Shown here in pieces: positions 1-10,129 of a stretch of DNA of 64,000 bases. This stretch comes from Nitrosomonas communis (GTDB lineage: Bacteria > Pseudomonadota > Gammaproteobacteria > Burkholderiales > Nitrosomonadaceae): positions 3,596,001-3,660,000 of the forward strand of contig NZ_CP011451.1 in assembly GCF_001007935.1 (NCBI RefSeq). Direction: 5' to 3'. Every line of letters starts with the position of its first letter. Positions within the stretch are counted from its first letter, which is position 1. A model generated the notes under the pieces. That model saw only the letters and a program-made list of their open reading frames with translations, ran no database searches and was not told where the DNA came from. Both the position numbers and the translations under genes were made by a program.

Positions 1-297
1 ACCCGAGCTCAGCAACTTCTGAACTATACGGTCCATGGCTGCATCCACATGTTCAGTGGGAACTGGGCGTTTATGCAATGCACGCAAGAAACTGGTATGA
101 AGCTTATTTCGATTGAATTCCGCACGTGTGCCATTTTGCTTAACCACTTGTGGCAAACGCAGTTCTACTGTTTCATAGGTCGTAAAACGCTTGCCACAAG
201 CTGCACAATGCCGCCGTCGACGGACACGATCTCCCTCTTCACTGACGCGTGAATTAATTACGCTGGTATCTTCAGCGTTACAGAAAGGGCATCTCAT
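1..297 (-). CDS. nrdR: NrdR transcriptional repressor, N-terminal part (runs off the left edge)
   Basis: NrdR is a zinc-ribbon/ATP-cone repressor of ribonucleotide reductase genes. The 99 codons present begin with an ATG at 297 (MRCPFC), followed by the paired cysteines CPFC and CAAC of the zinc ribbon, the basic [13 protein letters not shown] segment that binds NrdR boxes, and the start of the ATP-cone ([16 protein letters not shown]). The family is about 150 residues long, so roughly the last third lies outside the window. It lies just downstream of glyA on the same strand, a gene pair common in betaproteobacteria, with a gap of 110 bp. Identity is secure; only the missing C-terminus is unseen. 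Confidence 0.93.
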   Translation of the reverse strand, partial: MRCPFCNAEDTSVINSRVSEEGDRVRRRRHCAACGKRFTTYETVELRLPQVVKQNGTRAEFNRNKLHTSFLRALHKRPVPTEHVDAAMDRIVQKLLSSG

Positions 298-407
298 TAT
301 TTAATACCAGTTACGCTAATTAATTCATTAGCTGGTTGCTATCTCAAAACGAATCTATGGGGGCATCTTCAAACAACAATCCAAAAATCTCTCGCTACTT
401 AAACACA

Positions 408-1658
408 TCAATTTACATAAACTGGATATTTTGCGCACAGCATCTTTGCTTCTTGTGCCACACGATCCAGAACGGCTGCGTCATTCGGCGTATCCAATAC
501 ATCCGCAACCAAATTGGCTAATTGCTCCGCCTCAATTTCTTTGAAGCCACGCGTTGTTATGGCGGGGGTTCCAATGCGAATACCGCTGGTGACAAAAGGC
601 TTCTGAGGATCATTTGGAATAGCGTTCTTGTTAACTGTAATATGGGCGGTTTCCAAAACTGCTTCAGCTTCCTTACCTGTCAAATTTTTGGCGCGAAGAT
701 CTACCAAGAACATATGGCAATCCGTCTGTCCAGAAACGATACGCAAACCACGACTTTGTAATACCTTAGCCATCACGCGTGCGTTCTCGATAACTTGTTC
801 CTGATAATCGCGGAATTCCTTAGTCGCAGCTTCTTTAAAAGCCACTGCCTTGGCTGCGATGACATGCATGAGTGGACCACCCTGAATTTGAGGAAAAACG
901 GCCGAATTAAGCGATTTCTCATATTCCTGCTTGGCCATAATCACGCCACCTCGAGGGCCGCGAAGTGTCTTATGAGTCGTACTGGTCACAAAATCAGCAA
1001 TTCCCACTGGATTAGGATAGAAGCCAGCCGCGATCAGTCCCGCATAGTGAGCCATATCGACAAATAAATAAGCGCCCACCTCATCAGCTATTTTACGAAA
1101 ATGCTTCCAATTGATTATTCTTGCATATGAAGATGCGCCAGCAACGATCATCTTCGGCCGATGTTCATGCGCCAATCGTTCCACTTCCTGGTAGTTAATT
1201 TCTTCAGTTTCAGGCACTAGCCCATAAGTTACAGAATTGAAAATTTTACCACTTAGATTAACTGGAGCACCGTGAGTGAGATGCCCGCCATGTGCAAGAG
1301 ACATTCCCAATAACGTATCACCAGGTTTTAGTGCAGATAAATATACTGCCGCATTAGCCTGAGAACCAGAATGAGGCTGTACATTGACATATTCAGCATT
1401 GAATAACGCTTTTAAACGATCAATAGCCAGCTGCTCCACTTTGTCAACATATGTGCAGCCTCCATAATAACGTTTGCCGGGATATCCCTCTGCATATTTA
1501 TTAGTAAGAACTGATCCTTGCGCCTGGAGGACTGCGGGACTAGCATAATTCTCAGAAGCAATCAATTCAATATGATCTTCCTGTCGCTGTATTTCACCTT
1601 TAATTGCTTGCCACAAATCTGGATCGACACTTTCTATCGTTTTTTTATAGGAAAACAT
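408..1658 (-). CDS. glyA: Serine hydroxymethyltransferase
   Basis: Cytosolic PLP enzyme that converts serine and tetrahydrofolate to glycine and 5,10-methylene-THF, the main source of one-carbon units. The 416-residue product has the usual family length. It starts [16 protein letters not shown] and carries the conserved [15 protein letters not shown] segment near residue 30, the GKRYYGGC motif, and the PLP lysine in [15 protein letters not shown]. The start ATG at 1658 is preceded by a weak AGAG ribosome site. It lies upstream of nrdR on the same strand and may be co-transcribed with it. No truncation or unusual residue was seen. Confidence 0.97.
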   Translation of the reverse strand: MFSYKKTIESVDPDLWQAIKGEIQRQEDHIELIASENYASPAVLQAQGSVLTNKYAEGYPGKRYYGGCTYVDKVEQLAIDRLKALFNAEYVNVQPHSGSQANAAVYLSALKPGDTLLGMSLAHGGHLTHGAPVNLSGKIFNSVTYGLVPETEEINYQEVERLAHEHRPKMIVAGASSYARIINWKHFRKIADEVGAYLFVDMAHYAGLIAAGFYPNPVGIADFVTSTTHKTLRGPRGGVIMAKQEYEKSLNSAVFPQIQGGPLMHVIAAKAVAFKEAATKEFRDYQEQVIENARVMAKVLQSRGLRIVSGQTDCHMFLVDLRAKNLTGKEAEAVLETAHITVNKNAIPNDPQKPFVTSGIRIGTPAITTRGFKEIEAEQLANLVADVLDTPNDAAVLDRVAQEAKMLCAKYPVYVN

Positions 1659-2003
1659 GACAGCATTTACTCTTTGAAAAATTGAGATATTTAAAAATAA
1701 TGCATTCTACCATTTAGAATGGTAACAGCATATAAAGCGAAGCCAAACAAAGATAATGAGCATAAATTGAAGATATTTAACTTATTATGCTCATCAAGAA
1801 AAACTAGTAGAAAAGAAGACCATTCATTAGGTCTTGCGCACACTAGATAGTATTTGCAAATCTTCAAGCAAATACCTTAAAAAATAATCTGCAAATTAAA
1901 TAAAAACTAACTTAATAGCAATGAGAAAAGTAAGTTAAATTTTTATCCCTTCTTTATCTACCCAAGATGAAATATTTTAACTGCTTTTATGAAGTGCTCC
2001 CAT
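1659..2003. other. AT-rich intergenic region between glyA and clpA
   Basis: This stretch should hold the glyA promoter (minus strand) and the end of the clpA transcript. No convincing ORF is seen on either strand. A 10-bp inverted repeat (ATGAGCATAA at 1756-1765, matched at 1785-1794) with a 19-base loop could be a weak terminator for clpA, but it has no clear T-run. Confidence 0.4.
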
Positions 2004-4262
2004 TCAAAGCGCGTCGACTTTATCATCTTCAAATTGAAGTATCACTTTTTCATCACTATTGATATCTACCGTTACTTTACCTCCATTACATAGCCGCCCA
2101 AAAAGCAATTCATCTGCTAACGCACTGCGTATCATATCCTGAATCAGGCGTGCCATGGGGCGTGCGCCCATCAGTGGATCAAAGCCATGCTCAGCCAGAT
2201 AATTACGTAAATTATCAGTGAAGACGGCTTCTACTTTTTTCTCATGTAATTGCGCCTCAAGCTGCATTAAAAATTTATCCGTGACACGCAAAATGATTTC
2301 TTTACTCAGCGACGCAAAAGAAATGATCGCATCTAACCGGTTACGGAATTCAGGAGTAAACAGGCGTTTAATTTCAACCATTTCGTCACCTGTTCTAGCA
2401 GATTTGGCAAATCCGATTATCGACTTGGTCAGCGACTCAGCGCCTGCATTGGTAGTCATGATGATAATCACGTTGCGGAAATCTGCTTTACGCCCGTTAT
2501 TATCTGTCAAGGTACCGTGATCCATCACTTGGAGCAGAACATTGAATATATCGGGATGCGCTTTCTCTATTTCATCAAGCAATAAAACTGAATGAGGTTG
2601 TTTAATAATCGTTTCTGTCAGCAACCCTCCTTGCTCAAAGCCAACATAACCAGGAGGGGCACCAATCACTCTCGAGACTGCGTGGCGCTCCATATACTCA
2701 GACATATCAAAACGATGCAATGGCACACCCAGGATATAAGCAAGCTGACGCGCCACTTCAGTTTTCCCTACCCCTGTTGGGCCAGAAAAAAGGAATGAAC
2801 CGATAGGCTTTTGCGGATTTCCCAAGCCACTTCTAGTCATTTTTATCGCTGCTGTCAGCGCATCAATGGCTGCATCTTGTCCGAAAACGATAGATTTCAG
2901 ATCACGGTCGAGCGTTTTCAGTTTGTTACGATCATCGGTTGAAATGCTTTGTGAAGGTATCCGGGCAATCTTTGCAATAATATCTTCGATCTCATGTTTA
3001 CCGATAATTTTACGCTGCTTTGATTTTGGTAAAATCCGTTGCGCCGCACCCGCTTCGTCAATCACATCAATTGCTTTATCAGGCAAATGTCGATCACCTA
3101 TGAAACGAGCTGATAATTCCGCCGCAGCTGTTAGCGCTCCTGCAGTGTATTTGACATTATGGTGCTTTTCATAACGAGATTTGAGACCGCGCAGAATAGC
3201 GACTGTCTCCTCGATACTGGGTTCAGAAACTTCAATTTTCTGAAAACGGCGGGATAATGCATGATCTTTTTCAAAAATTCCTCGATACTCATTATAAGTC
3301 GTCGCACCAATACACTTGAGTCGACCTGCACTTAACATGGGTTTTAGCAAATTAGAAGCATCTAATGTACCGCCAGAAGCCGCACCGGCACCGATTAAAG
3401 TATGGATTTCATCGATAAACAAAATAGCTTTTGGATTATCCACCAATTGTTTTAATACAGCCTTAAAACGCTGCTCAAAATCACCCCGGTACTTGGTACC
3501 TGCTAACAATGCACCCATATCCAGCGCGTACACTTGATGATAGGCCAATACCACTGGCACATCTCCTTCAGTAATTCTTCTAGCCAGCCCCTCTGCAATA
3601 GCTGTTTTACCCACACCCGCTTCGCCCACTAATAAAGGGTTGTTCTTTCTGCGACGACATAAAATCTGTATCACACGCTCAACTTCTTTTTCACGCCCGA
3701 TCAGAGGATCAATCCGATTCGTCAGTGCTAAATTATTGAGATTAATAGTATAGCTTTCAAGTGTATTGGCTGAATTCTGTTGCTGCTCGTTATCACTTTC
3801 ATCTTCAATCTTATGATCATTATTTTGTGACACTTTACAAATCTTATGCGAAATGTAGTTCACTACATCCAGCCGTGTTATACCCTTCTGCTGTAGAAAA
3901 TAAACTGCGTGAGAATCTTTTTCTCCGAAAATTGCTACTAAAACATTAGCTCCGGTTACCTCTTTTTTCCCTGATGACTGAACATGCAATATTGCGCGTT
4001 GGATGACACGTTGAAATCCAAGGGTGGGTTGAGTATCGACTTCTCCATTGCCGCTTACAATAGGTGTATGACGATTAATATGATCCTGAAGCAAAGTTCG
4101 CAAATCTTCAATATCAATCGCGCAAGCAATTAACACTTCTGATGCACTTGGATTATCTAGCAAGGCAAGCAATAAATGTTCTACCGTAATGAATTCATGG
4201 CGCTTCTGGCGTGACTCTACAAATGCCATATGTAAACTTACTTCTAACTCTTGTGCGATCAT
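2004..4262 (-). CDS. clpA: ATP-dependent Clp protease ATP-binding subunit ClpA
   Basis: Hexameric AAA+ unfoldase that feeds proteins into ClpP. The 752 residues match the family length. Visible parts in order are the Clp N-domain (residues 1-150, two repeats), AAA1 with Walker A GEAGVGKT and Walker [10 protein letters not shown], and AAA2 with Walker A GPTGVGKT and Walker [11 protein letters not shown]. There is no long middle domain, which separates it from ClpB. The start at 4262 lies one base downstream of the clpS stop, so the two are one transcription unit, as in most proteobacteria. ClpP is not in this window. Confidence 0.97.
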   Translation of the reverse strand: MIAQELEVSLHMAFVESRQKRHEFITVEHLLLALLDNPSASEVLIACAIDIEDLRTLLQDHINRHTPIVSGNGEVDTQPTLGFQRVIQRAILHVQSSGKKEVTGANVLVAIFGEKDSHAVYFLQQKGITRLDVVNYISHKICKVSQNNDHKIEDESDNEQQQNSANTLESYTINLNNLALTNRIDPLIGREKEVERVIQILCRRRKNNPLLVGEAGVGKTAIAEGLARRITEGDVPVVLAYHQVYALDMGALLAGTKYRGDFEQRFKAVLKQLVDNPKAILFIDEIHTLIGAGAASGGTLDASNLLKPMLSAGRLKCIGATTYNEYRGIFEKDHALSRRFQKIEVSEPSIEETVAILRGLKSRYEKHHNVKYTAGALTAAAELSARFIGDRHLPDKAIDVIDEAGAAQRILPKSKQRKIIGKHEIEDIIAKIARIPSQSISTDDRNKLKTLDRDLKSIVFGQDAAIDALTAAIKMTRSGLGNPQKPIGSFLFSGPTGVGKTEVARQLAYILGVPLHRFDMSEYMERHAVSRVIGAPPGYVGFEQGGLLTETIIKQPHSVLLLDEIEKAHPDIFNVLLQVMDHGTLTDNNGRKADFRNVIIIMTTNAGAESLTKSIIGFAKSARTGDEMVEIKRLFTPEFRNRLDAIISFASLSKEIILRVTDKFLMQLEAQLHEKKVEAVFTDNLRNYLAEHGFDPLMGARPMARLIQDMIRSALADELLFGRLCNGGKVTVDINSDEKVILQFEDDKVDAL

Positions 4263-4263
4263 G

Positions 4264-4572
4264 TTAGTTTTTCTCCATAATACACATTAATGGATGCTGA
4301 TTCTGTCTAGAAAATTTATTTACCTGTTGAACTTTGGTCATCGCAATATCATTGGGATAAATACCGCAAATACCAACCCCTTCTGTATGAATCTTAAGCA
4401 TAACTTGAGTTGCCTTTTCTTGACTCATAAAAAAGAATGTTTGCAATACCATTACTACAAAATCCATCGGAGTAAAATCATCATTTAATAACATAACTTT
4501 GTACAAGGGAGGTAATTTAATCTTACTTTTATTTTCCTCTAGCACTCCATTCTCACGATCTTCTGTTACCAT
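4264..4572 (-). CDS. clpS: ClpS adaptor of the ClpAP protease
   Basis: ClpS binds the ClpA N-domain and delivers N-degron substrates bearing a destabilising first residue. The 102-residue protein has a disordered charged N-terminus followed by the conserved core [21 protein letters not shown], and then the helix in which [16 protein letters not shown] carries the family histidine. It lies directly upstream of clpA with essentially no gap, which indicates translational coupling. Confidence 0.96.
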   Translation of the reverse strand: MVTEDRENGVLEENKSKIKLPPLYKVMLLNDDFTPMDFVVMVLQTFFFMSQEKATQVMLKIHTEGVGICGIYPNDIAMTKVQQVNKFSRQNQHPLMCIMEKN

Positions 4573-4742
4573 GATTCACCTACTTAATTTAAAAAAGAAA
4601 AGCGCGAGCAAAAAAATCAAATAATTTTTTTCTTTCTTAGTTTTGTTTTTATCATATTTGACGATTCCTACAAAATTTTCAAGCGCAATAAACAAATCTT
4701 TTTATCTTTATCCAAAAGCAGCTCAAAATTTCACCCGATATC

Positions 4743-4771
4743 TTGACTTGAGTCAGAAATTTGCGTAAAAA
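4743..4771 (+). promoter_or_regulatory. Candidate sigma-70 promoter of the cold-shock gene
   Basis: TTGACT (4743-4748) and TAAAAA (4766-4771) are separated by 17 bases. Transcription from here would give a leader of about 105 bases before the start codon, in line with the long leaders of cold-inducible csp genes. The -35 matches 5 of 6 consensus bases; the -10 is weak. Confidence 0.4.
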
Positions 4772-4883
4772 TGCAACTGGCGTTTGGCTTCAAGTTCTCT
4801 GCAGTACTGGTTAGAGCCGTTTGCGGTCTTGAAATTCAAATAGTATTAGGGTTTCCAGCCCAGTTTTTTTATAGGAAGTAAAA

Positions 4884-5087
4884 ATGGCAACAGGTACAGT
4901 AAAATGGTTCAATGACTCCAAAGGGTTCGGTTTTATCACTCCTGATGATGGTAGCGAGGATTTATTTGCACATTTCTCCGCAATCAATATGACAGGTTTT
5001 AAAACCCTGAAGGAAGGCCAGAAAGTGAGCTTTGAAGTTACACAAGGACCCAAAGGGAAACAGGCTTCAAACATTCAGGCTGCCTAA
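4884..5087 (+). CDS. Cold-shock protein, CspA family
   Basis: Small single-stranded nucleic-acid binding OB-fold protein that acts as an RNA chaperone. The 67 residues are the standard length and include RNP1 (KGFGFI) and RNP2 (LFAHFSA), starting [17 protein letters not shown]. An AGGAAG ribosome site ends 4 bases before the ATG. It has a long leader and stands alone, convergent with icd. Whether it is cold-induced or constitutive cannot be told from the sequence. Confidence 0.96.
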   Translation: MATGTVKWFNDSKGFGFITPDDGSEDLFAHFSAINMTGFKTLKEGQKVSFEVTQGPKGKQASNIQAA

Positions 5088-5174
5088 GATATTGCAACAT
5101 TCATAAATCATTGTGTCATTCATTTAAAGAAGTAATTAGCCGTACAAGAATCAGCTAATTGCTTTCAATTACCC

Positions 5175-5244
5175 TAACTACTCATCGCCATTATAAAACT
5201 GGCGATGAGTAGTTATACAGCAAATTAAATATGATTTGCTGTAT
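5175..5244. terminator. Two back-to-back perfect hairpins between convergent genes
   Basis: The first hairpin has a 16-bp perfect stem (TAACTACTCATCGCCA at 5175-5190, complement at 5200-5215, loop of 9). The second has an 11-bp perfect stem (ATACAGCAAAT at 5215-5225, complement at 5234-5244, loop of 8). They share one base. They fall between the 3' ends of the cold-shock gene and icd, so a bidirectional terminator is the simplest reading. Neither has a proper T-tract, so rho-independent termination is not certain. Confidence 0.6.
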
Positions 5245-5254
5245 CGTTCCACTC

Positions 5255-6505
5255 CTAGCCCATTCTTGCTATCATTGCATTTCCAAATCCAGAGCATGTG
5301 GCTTCAGTTGCGTCATGCATTTGTCTCGCAAAATCATAAGTTACCATTTTATCTTGGATAGTTTTTTCCATCGCTTTAATAATCATATCTGCAGCTTCAT
5401 TCCAGCCGATATGTCTTAGCATCATTTCAGCTGAAAGAATAATTGATCCAGGGTTGACCTGATCCTTACCCGCATATTTAGGGGCAGTTCCATGCGTAGC
5501 CTCAAAGATCGCAACCGAATCACTTAGGTTTGCTCCTGGGGCAATGCCAATTCCCCCTACTTGTGCGGCTAAAGCATCTGAAATGTAATCACCATTTAAA
5601 TTTAAAGTCGCAATCACATCATATTCATCAGGGCGCAATAAAATTTGCTGCAGGAAAGCATCGGCGATAACGTCTTTCACCACGATTCCTCCCTTATCCT
5701 CAGGTAATTTCATCCACGGCCCGCCATTTAACAATTCAGCACCGAATTCCTTCATGGCCACGTTATAGCCCCAATTCTTGAAAGCCCCTTCGGTAAATTT
5801 CATAATGTTACCCTTATGCACCAAAGTTACCGATTTTCGCTCATTATCGATCGCGTATTGTATTGCCTTCCGTACTAACCGTTCAGTTCCCTCTCTTGAG
5901 ACAGGCTTGATACCAATACCAGAAGATTGAGGAAAACGAATACTCTTTACTTGCATTTCTTTAATCAAAAAATCGATCACTTTCTTTGCAGATGCTGATT
6001 CTGCTTCCCATTCTATTCCCGCATAAATATCTTCTGAATTTTCACGAAAAATGACCATATCGACTTTCTCAGGATTTTTTACCGGACTAGGTACACCCTC
6101 GAAATAACGAACAGGACGCAAGCAAATATATAAATCAAGCAACTGGCGTAATGCTACATTAATAGAGCGGATACCGCCGCTTACAGGCGTTGTCAAAGGT
6201 CCTTTGATAGAAACAACATATTCTCTCGCAGCCTGTAATGTTTCATCAGGTAACCAAATATTCTCACCATATAACTTGGTTGATTTCTCGCCAGCATACA
6301 TCTCCATCCAGAAAATTTTGCGCTTATCGCCATATACCTTATACACTGCGGCATCCACAACTTTTATCATTACAGGCGTAATATCAATTCCTATCCCATC
6401 TCCCTCAATAAATGGAATAATTGGGTAATCTGGCACAGTCAGCGAGAGATCGCTATTGACAAGGATTTTTTCGCCATCAGGAGGCGCTTTGATATGCTGA
6501 AACAT
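5255..6505 (-). CDS. icd: Isocitrate dehydrogenase (NADP-dependent)
   Basis: TCA-cycle enzyme that oxidises isocitrate to 2-oxoglutarate, cytosolic. At 416 residues it matches the E. coli-type Icd. It shows the substrate-binding segment [26 protein letters not shown], the phosphorylatable-serine region just before it, [16 protein letters not shown], and the cofactor motif [11 protein letters not shown]. It supplies 2-oxoglutarate for the sucAB enzyme encoded later in the window, although the two loci are far apart. The start ATG at 6505 sits next to an AT-rich upstream region. Confidence 0.96.
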   Translation of the reverse strand: MFQHIKAPPDGEKILVNSDLSLTVPDYPIIPFIEGDGIGIDITPVMIKVVDAAVYKVYGDKRKIFWMEMYAGEKSTKLYGENIWLPDETLQAAREYVVSIKGPLTTPVSGGIRSINVALRQLLDLYICLRPVRYFEGVPSPVKNPEKVDMVIFRENSEDIYAGIEWEAESASAKKVIDFLIKEMQVKSIRFPQSSGIGIKPVSREGTERLVRKAIQYAIDNERKSVTLVHKGNIMKFTEGAFKNWGYNVAMKEFGAELLNGGPWMKLPEDKGGIVVKDVIADAFLQQILLRPDEYDVIATLNLNGDYISDALAAQVGGIGIAPGANLSDSVAIFEATHGTAPKYAGKDQVNPGSIILSAEMMLRHIGWNEAADMIIKAMEKTIQDKMVTYDFARQMHDATEATCSGFGNAMIARMG

Positions 6506-6609
6506 AAAATCTCCAGTAAAATAATAGTTTATAGAATATATTTTAATTTAATCTTGAATAATTGAATAAATCTATATCAACAAATATTGATTTAATTGCT
6601 ATTGACTAT

Positions 6610-7119
6610 TCATTCAATTGCTATCTGACCAGTCGTGCTAACCCGTAATATCATTTTGTCCCTGGACTGAATAACTTCAACTCTACGCAAGAAATTCTGC
6701 CCAAGCAGACCCACTTTTCCCTCCATACCTATGCCTACACTTAATCCCTTTACCAAAATACCACCTACCTTGATATCTTGTTCAGATACAATTTCACCCA
6801 GGAATTTACCGCTAGCGCTTGAAAAACTTGCTAGCCTACCATTTGGCAATTTTGCAGCACGTGCTAACTCATAGCTTATAGAAACGATACTTGCCCCGGT
6901 ATCAACCATAAAATCAACAGGGTATCCATTGAGTTCCCCCCGAACATAATAATGCCCATCCCATGATCTGGGAATCACAACCTCATTGCCTACCAGGCTA
7001 TCTGGGATAATAGCAATTTTGGGTTTTTGCCAATTCTCAAAAAATAAATAGGCAGCACTAAAAACGATTAACCAGATAATTAAAGCGGTAACATAACCCC
7101 ATGGAATATAACTGCGCAT
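6610..7119 (-). CDS. Membrane-anchored retropepsin-like aspartic protease (clan AA, TIGR02281-type)
   Basis: The 169-residue protein begins with one transmembrane segment (about residues 7-27, YVTALIIWLIVFSAAYLFF), followed by a single-domain pepsin fold. The catalytic motif is VDTGASIVSIS in the middle of the protein. The C-terminal GLLGQNFLRR is typical of the family, where the active enzyme is expected to be a dimer. Bacterial relatives are predicted periplasmic proteases of unknown substrate. It stands upstream of icd on the same strand with a 104-bp gap. Function beyond the fold is inference. Confidence 0.8.
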   Translation of the reverse strand: MRSYIPWGYVTALIIWLIVFSAAYLFFENWQKPKIAIIPDSLVGNEVVIPRSWDGHYYVRGELNGYPVDFMVDTGASIVSISYELARAAKLPNGRLASFSSASGKFLGEIVSEQDIKVGGILVKGLSVGIGMEGKVGLLGQNFLRRVEVIQSRDKMILRVSTTGQIAIE

Positions 7120-7448
7120 TGTAAAATTATCTATTTCTTAGATGGAGGGATATAGCTCAGTCAAACAAAAAAATGGTAGAAAATCGTGTAGAAATTAAAT
7201 ACACCCATATTGTTAACTGGTATTTTATGGTTTCATTGATCAGAAATATTACATTTTAAATCAAATTTATTACTTTCTATTTAATTAAGCATTTGTCTTA
7301 TCCGTTCTACTCTTGATTGTCATGATAAATGAATGGGCTAAATGATATGATTCAGGAGAATACGGATGGGTAATTAGTAAGCAACCTTTTATTGCTTGCT
7401 GAAAAATACGCTAAAATGTAGCTTTTGAACTTTTATCGGGAGCCTTTA
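7120..7448. other. Divergent intergenic region upstream of the protease gene and ilvE
   Basis: About 330 bases with no credible ORF. It should contain the promoters of the two divergent genes. I see no operator, riboswitch or leader-peptide pattern. The ribosome site CGGGAG (7437-7442) just before ATG 7449 decides the ilvE start. Confidence 0.4.
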
Positions 7449-8369
7449 ATGTCAATGGCAGACCGCGATGGAGTAATCTGGTTCGATGGAAAAATGGTTC
7501 CTTGGCGAGATGCTACCACGCATGTACTTACTCACACTCTACATTATGGAATGGGCGTATTCGAAGGTCTACGTGCTTATCAAACAAGCAAGGGACCGGC
7601 CATTTTCCGTTTAGTTGAGCATACTGACCGCCTGTTTAATTCAGCGCATATCTTCAGAATGACTATTCCTTTTGATAAAGCCACACTGATGCAGGCGCAA
7701 AAGGAAGTAGTGAAACAGAACCATCTTGAATCTGGTTATATTCGCCCTATCGTCTTTTACGGCGCAGAAGCAATGGGATTATCTGCCAAAAATCTATCCG
7801 TCCATGTCGCAATTGCAGCTTGGCCATGGGGAACTTATTTAGGGCCAGATAGTTTAGAAAATGGTATTCGTGTTAAAACCTCCTCCTTTTGCCGTCATCA
7901 TGTCAATATTAATATGTGTCGTGCAAAATCAGTCGCAACCTACACCAATTCTATCTTGGCGCACCAGGAAGTTGCGATGGATGGCTATCATGAGGCATTA
8001 CTTCTTGATGTAGATGGGTATATTGCTGAGGGTTCGGGAGAAAATATTTTTATCATCAAACAGGGAAAGCTTTATACACCTGATTTGACCTCTTGCCTTG
8101 AAGGCATTACACGCAATTCAGTGATCGAGCTGGCACAAGAAATGAATATTCCTGTAATCGAAAAACGCATTACCAGAGATGAGGTTTATTGCGCAGATGA
8201 AGCTTTCTTTACAGGGACCGCAGCAGAAGTTACCCCAATTAGAGAGCTTGATAATCGTACCATTGGGAATGGCAAGCGCGGTCCAATTACTCAGCAGCTA
8301 CAAGCTTTGTTTTTCGATTGTGTCAGTGGTAAAGCAACCCATCATACCGACTGGCTACACTATATTTAA
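7449..8369 (+). CDS. ilvE: Branched-chain amino-acid aminotransferase
   Basis: Class IV PLP aminotransferase carrying out the last step of leucine, isoleucine and valine synthesis. The start is taken as ATG 7449 (MSMADRDGVIWFDG) because a GGGAG site precedes it; the in-frame ATG 8 codons upstream lacks one. Recognisable motifs are THTLHYGMGVFEGLRAY, the PLP lysine region in SVATYTNSILAHQEV, and the class IV signature EGSGENIFIIKQGKLYTP followed by EGITRNSVIELA. Length is about 306 residues, as expected. The next gene starts 21 bases downstream, suggesting an operon. Confidence 0.95.
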   Translation: MSMADRDGVIWFDGKMVPWRDATTHVLTHTLHYGMGVFEGLRAYQTSKGPAIFRLVEHTDRLFNSAHIFRMTIPFDKATLMQAQKEVVKQNHLESGYIRPIVFYGAEAMGLSAKNLSVHVAIAAWPWGTYLGPDSLENGIRVKTSSFCRHHVNINMCRAKSVATYTNSILAHQEVAMDGYHEALLLDVDGYIAEGSGENIFIIKQGKLYTPDLTSCLEGITRNSVIELAQEMNIPVIEKRITRDEVYCADEAFFTGTAAEVTPIRELDNRTIGNGKRGPITQQLQALFFDCVSGKATHHTDWLHYI

Positions 8370-8390
8370 CCTAGTTTAATAGAGCCATCC

Positions 8391-8606
8391 ATGAATACCA
8401 TGAATAAACAACCCACTACCCTTAATCAGCGACAAATAGAAATCACTGAGGACGATTTACCTTTACATTGCCCTACACCATCAATGCGACTATGGAATGC
8501 TCATCCACGTGTATTCTTACCTATTGAAGCTACCGGTGAAGCGCTATGCCCTTATTGCGGTACGCGCTATATTTTGAAAGGTGGAGTAAAAGCAGCGCAG
8601 CATTAA
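8391..8606 (+). CDS. Zinc-finger domain protein (zf-CHCC / NDUFS6-like)
   Basis: A 71-residue protein with the conserved pattern LHCPTPSMRLWNAHPRVFLP, then CPYCGTRYIL, giving the Cys-His-Cys-Cys zinc site of the zf-CHCC family related to the NDUFS6 subunit of complex I. Bacterial members are commonly encoded beside ilvE and LPS genes in betaproteobacteria. It follows ilvE by 21 bases on the same strand. A second ATG lies 3 codons in. The cellular role is unknown. Confidence 0.85.
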   Translation: MNTMNKQPTTLNQRQIEITEDDLPLHCPTPSMRLWNAHPRVFLPIEATGEALCPYCGTRYILKGGVKAAQH

Positions 8607-9070
8607 ATCAAATCATGAATCATATTTCCGATCAATTCATATCGAAATGCTGATATAAATTCCCAAAGATAATTTTATTCTGATAGAAATTTCTAAAGCA
8701 TAGAATATCAAAGGTATCGTAGATATCGCGCTAATTAGCAGTATAGTTGAAATGACTGCTCACGCTATTTACTCTCAAGCGTATATGCGTAGACTAAATT
8801 TATGGTTTATGGTTGTAATAGAATGGAATTGCAGACTATTTAACCCTTCCCTTGTTCGAGTATTGGCAGCAGGGCTATAAAAGCAGCATTTAAGCTATGG
8901 AAACAAGGATAGTTCCCATGCTGATCCTCTTAATAAAGGCTGTGAAGTGATAACATTATTTTACGGAATAAATGAAACCTTATCACAATACTGCGGCTGG
9001 AAGAGCCTGAGCGAGGCTAATACTAAGGGAAGGTTTCTTCTCGCACACCTCGAAGCCACTAGTCCGGCTA
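8607..9070. other. Non-coding or decayed DNA, no identifiable content
   Basis: About 460 bases between the zinc-finger gene and the IS982 relic. Every frame is broken by stops, and I recognise no family in the fragments. An 8-base complementary pair (GAAACCTT near 8970, AAGGTTTC near 9030) may form a large hairpin. The position beside a transposase relic suggests decayed mobile DNA, but that is inference only. Confidence 0.3.
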
Positions 9071-9741
9071 TCAGATTAATAAAGAAGTTAAATGAGCTAA
9101 AATGGTAAGAATGCTCCATTTGCAACGAGATATTGCTTTCAATTGATCGTTGACTGTTACAATGAGCGCGTGTTTACGCAATGAAAGTATATCAAACAGC
9201 GGCAACAGCTTGTTTTCATGTTCTCGGTGACGAGCTGTACGCCCGGTTGCCATAGTTGCTCAAAGAGCGCTTGGGGGAGGTAGCTCCCGGTCATTAAAAA
9301 ATTTCCCAAATAAGGCGCGTGATAGCTTCAGCTCCGCATCACAGCCATCAGCCTTGCTTGCCATTATATTCATTCCCCGCAGTGCTTCTTGCTCATTGAG
9401 GGCTAAGTGTAGTTTGAACTCATGAACCCAACCCACACTGACCTTCCGCTGGTCAACAAACTCTACTATCGCGTTATGCGATTGGATACAGCGATGGTGA
9501 AATATAATGTGTTTATTCCATTTCTAGATCAAAACTGACTTTGTCGGCTTCGCCTTGCGTATTATTGATAGTGTTTGCGGCTCGCCTTCGCGTCATGTTT
9601 GATTTAGAAATGAAATTAGACACAACTCTTGTCGCTGCTGAAGTTACTTGAGCGGTAACTCTCCACCAAGCGCTGCTTCCACCGCGGATCAAATCCTTTA
9701 CAAAAGTCGTCAATCGCACAAAAACTCGCTATAGTATCCAT
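9071..9741 (-). pseudogene. IS982-family transposase, fragmented relic
   Basis: Reading the minus strand, an ATG at 9741 opens an IS982-like N-terminus (MDTIASFCAIDDFCKGFDPRW) that stops after 41 codons at the edge of a repeat element (9513-9618). Beyond the repeat the C-terminal half resumes: RKVSVGWVHEFKLHLALNEQ, LFGKFFNDREL, then in a second frame ALFEQLWQPGVQLVTENMK, then in a third frame NKLLPLFDILSLRKHALIVT plus VNDQLK. These are the ordered conserved blocks of IS982 transposases. About 100 central residues are missing and at least two frameshifts are present, so it cannot be active. Confidence 0.8.
9513..9618 (+). repeat. MITE-like element family 1, copy 1
   Basis: A 106-bp element with terminal inverted repeats related to TTATTCCATTTCCAAATCAA and an interior containing TTTGTCGGCTTCGCCTTGC and CGGCTCGCCTTCGCGTCA. 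It lies inside the IS982 transposase relic. The left and right ends here have diverged somewhat (CATTTCTAGATC and GATTTAGAAATG). It has no coding capacity. Other copies are at 15126, 19418, 38427 and 47657. Confidence 0.88.
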
Positions 9742-10129
9742 CTGAATCTGGCTTCGTCAGTAATGAAATTCTTTTACAAAATGGCTTCATCATAGAGAAT
9801 TGAAGCTGCAATTGAAGCTCTTTTACAGCTTTTCTTATGTCGAACTCACATTAATTTTAAATAAATGAGAGCTTTTAACTCATTTAATAAATTTTTTTGC
9901 CGCACTTGTAGCTACTTGTAAACCATTGGTCATGAATTCGCTAACAAGAAAAACATTTCTTTTTGAACAGGCTATGAGAAAAACCTCTAGGTTATGCGCA
10001 ACTCAATCAGATTAATTATCTCTGCAATAACACGCCGTCCTTCTAGTTAAACTTAATCAGTTTCTTCTGACAAGCAGTACGCTGCTAAAAAGTAGGGGAA
10101 CTTGGTTTGCGAGTAATCATCAAATTGCC
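9742..10129. other. Intergenic region upstream of the BepA-type gene
   Basis: About 390 bases. The part next to 9741 is probably the left flank of the IS982 relic; no element end could be fixed. The remainder should contain the promoter of the downstream protease gene. No ORF or RNA gene is seen. Confidence 0.3.

Noticed and set aside
4811-5074. An 87-codon minus-strand ORF opposite the cold-shock gene
   Set aside because: Pure shadow of the cspA-type gene.
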